Shown: positions 51,055 to 52,545 of the stretch, piece by piece
How positions within the stretch are numbered: the first letter of the stretch is position 1
How the letters are laid out: each line of letters begins with the position of its first letter
Assembly: GCA_016185145.1 (NCBI GenBank)
Contig: JACPOB010000042.1
Location: 1 to 52,545, forward strand
DNA: 52,545 nt
Origin: Rhodospirillales bacterium
GTDB lineage: Bacteria; Pseudomonadota; Alphaproteobacteria; Reyranellales; Reyranellaceae
Reading direction: 5' to 3'
Program-made: the position numbers and the translations under genes
The notes under the pieces: model-generated
Database searches by the model: none
What the model was told of the DNA's origin: nothing
What the model saw: only the letters and a program-made list of their open reading frames with translations

Positions 51055-52281
51055 TCACAGGGTGTTCTTGTGGAACCGGCCGCCCTTCATGATGGCGGAG
51101 AGGTGCGGGCCGCCGTCCTTGAACAGGCCGAGATTCTTCAGCGGATCGCCGTCGACCACCAGCAGGTCGGCAAAGGCGCCGGGCTCGACGACGCCGAGCT
51201 TGCCTTCCTGGCGCACGACCTCGGCGCCGATCAGGGTGGCCGAGCGGATGACCTCGATCGCCGGCATGACACGGCCGCGGATCTGGAACTCGACGGTCTG
51301 CTCGTCCTCCAGCGCGCCCAGAAGGTCGGAGCCGTAGGCCATGCGCACGCCGGCCTTGCGGCAGAGCTCCAGCTCCTTGAAGCCGTACTTCAGGACTTCG
51401 TCGTTCTTGTCGAGCATCTCCTTGGGCATGCCGAGCTCGGCGGCGCGCCGCTTCATGGCGTCGTAGGCGATCAGGTTGGGCACCATGTAGACACCCTTCT
51501 GCGCCATCAGCTTGGCCGTCGGCGCATCGACCAGGTTGCCGTGCTCGATGGTGCGCACGCCGCACTTCACGGCGCGGGTGATCGCTTCGGGCGTGTAGGC
51601 GTGGGTCAGCACGTAGCGGCCGAAGGCATGCGCCTCCTCGACCGCGGCGCTGATCTCCTCCTCGGTGAACTGCAGCGATTCCAGCGGATCGTAGGGCGAG
51701 GCGACGCCGCCCGAGACCATCAGCTTCACCTGGTCTGCCCCCTGGCGCATCTGCTCGCGCGCCGCCTTGCGCACTTCGTCGGGGCCGTCGGCGATGCAGC
51801 GGATGAACACCATGCCGTTGCAGCACAGGCAGGGCGGGCCGATGTCGGTGCGCCGGTTGCGGTCATTGTGGCCGCCGGTCGGGCCGATCGAGCGGCAGGA
51901 GATGAACATGCGCGGGCCGGGGATCAGGCCCGAATCGACGGCGGTCTTGGTGCCCCAATCGGCGCCGCCGGCATCGCGCACGGTGGTGAAGCCGCGATCG
52001 AGCATGCGCTTCAGGCGGCCGGTCGAGCGCGCCATCATCAGGGTGAGCGGCACCGCCTCCATGCGGTTGATGTAGACCTCGCTGTGGTGCGTGTGCACGT
52101 GGCAGTCGATCAGGCCCGGCATCAAGGTGCGCTTGCCACAATCGATCACGTCGGCGGTCGACGCCTTGATCGGCTTGGCCGACACTTCCTTGATGACGTC
52201 GCCCTCGACCAGCACTTCATAGCCGGCGCGGGCTTCCTTCCAGCGGGGATCGAGCAGACGCAGGTTCTTGAACAGGAACAT
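51055..52281 (-). CDS. Amidohydrolase-family metal-dependent hydrolase (Xaa-Pro dipeptidase/imidazolonepropionase-like)
   Basis: A 408-residue TIM-barrel hydrolase. The first metal pair is in GLIDCHVHTHH (His61 and His63), the bridging carboxylated Lys is expected in QVKLMVSGG near 195, metal His residues are in LTHAYTPEA near 231 and IEHGN near 251, and the catalytic Asp is in YGSDLLGA near 324. The C-terminal GVVEPGAFADLLVVDGDPL closes the composite beta-sandwich. It precedes the importer genes on the same strand, so I infer that it hydrolyses the imported substrate, perhaps an acylated amino acid, peptide or cyclic amide. Confidence 0.9.
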   Translation of the reverse strand: MFLFKNLRLLDPRWKEARAGYEVLVEGDVIKEVSAKPIKASTADVIDCGKRTLMPGLIDCHVHTHHSEVYINRMEAVPLTLMMARSTGRLKRMLDRGFTTVRDAGGADWGTKTAVDSGLIPGPRMFISCRSIGPTGGHNDRNRRTDIGPPCLCCNGMVFIRCIADGPDEVRKAAREQMRQGADQVKLMVSGGVASPYDPLESLQFTEEEISAAVEEAHAFGRYVLTHAYTPEAITRAVKCGVRTIEHGNLVDAPTAKLMAQKGVYMVPNLIAYDAMKRRAAELGMPKEMLDKNDEVLKYGFKELELCRKAGVRMAYGSDLLGALEDEQTVEFQIRGRVMPAIEVIRSATLIGAEVVRQEGKLGVVEPGAFADLLVVDGDPLKNLGLFKDGGPHLSAIMKGGRFHKNTL

Positions 52282-52312
52282 TGTTGGCTAAATCCCTAGC
52301 GAATACGCACGA

Positions 52313-52415
52313 CCTCACCCTGAGGAGCGGTCCGCAGGACCGCGTCTCGAAGGGTGGGAACACGCACCACGTTTGCTGCCCATCCTTCGAGACGCGCGCT
52401 GCGCGCGCTCCTCAG
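52313..52415. repeat. Palindromic repeat, family B (copy 3, interrupted)
   Basis: CCTCACCCTGAGGAGCGGTC...GTCTCGAAGGGTGGGAA and CCCATCCTTCGAGACGCGCG...GCGCGCTCCTCAG. In the other copies the right arm goes on as CTCCTCAGGGTGAGG, but here it stops at CTCCTCAG and continues with unrelated sequence leading to a transposase start. The break is the likely left end of an insertion sequence. Confidence 0.85.
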
Positions 52416-52545
52416 TCTACATGTCCCACAGGGTGACCGGCCCCACGGCATGCAAGAACGAGGGTTGCGCCGGGTGGTCCGGCGCCGAGCCTCAAGCATG
52501 GGGGACCGGTCATGAAGAAGGATACGCTTTGGGTTGGCCTGGACA
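52416..52545 (+). mobile_element. IS110-family insertion sequence, left end (cut by window edge)
   Basis: Begins where the family B repeat is broken (about 52416) and contains a leader of about 95 bases before a transposase start codon at 52512. IS110/IS1111 elements lack long terminal inverted repeats and often enter REP-like palindromes, which fits. The right end and any flanking repeat half lie outside the window. Confidence 0.55.
52512..52545 (+). CDS. IS110-type transposase, N-terminal 11 codons only
   Basis: ATG 52512 opens the frame MKKDTLWVGLD, running off the window. xTLWVGLD is the first strand of the RuvC-like DEDD domain at the start of IS110-family transposases, whose first catalytic Asp follows VGxD. 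The 11 residues are too few for certainty, but the position right after a broken palindrome strengthens the call. Confidence 0.55.
   Translation, partial: MKKDTLWVGLD

Noticed and set aside
52313..52415. Possible CRISPR-like repeat structure from recurring palindromes
   Set aside because: The repeats are kilobases apart, not regularly spaced, and no cas gene is present.

Overview
The window is high-GC DNA with dense coding and alphaproteobacterial gene content: GcvA-type LysR, DUF1127 and DUF1328 small proteins, cobalamin-independent methionine synthase-like protein, Baeyer-Villiger monooxygenase, IorAB-type molybdoenzyme, UgpC- and Pot-type ABC systems, and Rhodospirillales-style TPR/glycosyltransferase-like protein. 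A Reyranella- or Bradyrhizobium-like soil organism fits, but no rRNA or marker gene fixes the taxon.

Layout. 1-1.35 kb: the C-terminus of an ISL3-like transposase, an orphan sugar-ABC ATPase (ugpC type), and the 3' half of a tRNA-Leu(CAA) next to a broken tyrosine-recombinase C-terminus. 1.35-6.34 kb: a stretch that reads as lower in GC and looks acquired, with three tandem Rnk/GreA-C-domain genes, speD-speE (spermidine synthesis), ptsN (EIIA-Ntr), a small membrane protein and a truncated response regulator. 6.36-16 kb: flavin monooxygenase, EmrA/EmrB-type drug efflux pair, CbiZ (cobinamide amidohydrolase), lipocalin-like protein, DUF1328, an alpha/beta hydrolase, an MNT/HepT toxin-antitoxin pair whose HepT is frameshifted, and a TetR regulator divergent from a peroxiredoxin with a perfect 19-bp operator between them.

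16-28 kb: acyl-CoA synthetase, M20 deacylase, and a minus-strand cluster VOC - MaoC - leuC - leuD - EamA exporter. A large winged-helix/P-loop/TPR regulator is divergent from an SDR. 28-36 kb: an oxidoreductase operon (cytochrome P460-like, 2Fe-2S subunit, Mo-binding subunit), then an RND efflux adaptor and pump converging on a TPR protein. 37-42 kb: DUF1127 protein, LysR regulator, LLM flavin oxidoreductase, MarR, PPOX flavoprotein and MetE-like methyltransferase. 42.3-45.1 kb: a solute-binding lipoprotein whose stop overlaps the start of a membrane class III adenylate cyclase, with no transporter genes: a candidate ligand-sensing cAMP module. 45.2-52.3 kb (minus strand): Asp/Glu racemase-family protein lacking the usual catalytic cysteines, fatty acid desaturase, a complete Pot-type ABC importer and an amidohydrolase. 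The window ends in the first codons of an IS110-type transposase that has entered a palindromic repeat.

At least four families of palindromic dispersed repeats lie between genes, and in at least two cases a repeat supplies the C-terminus of the adjacent protein. All calls come from reading the sequence; no database search was run.
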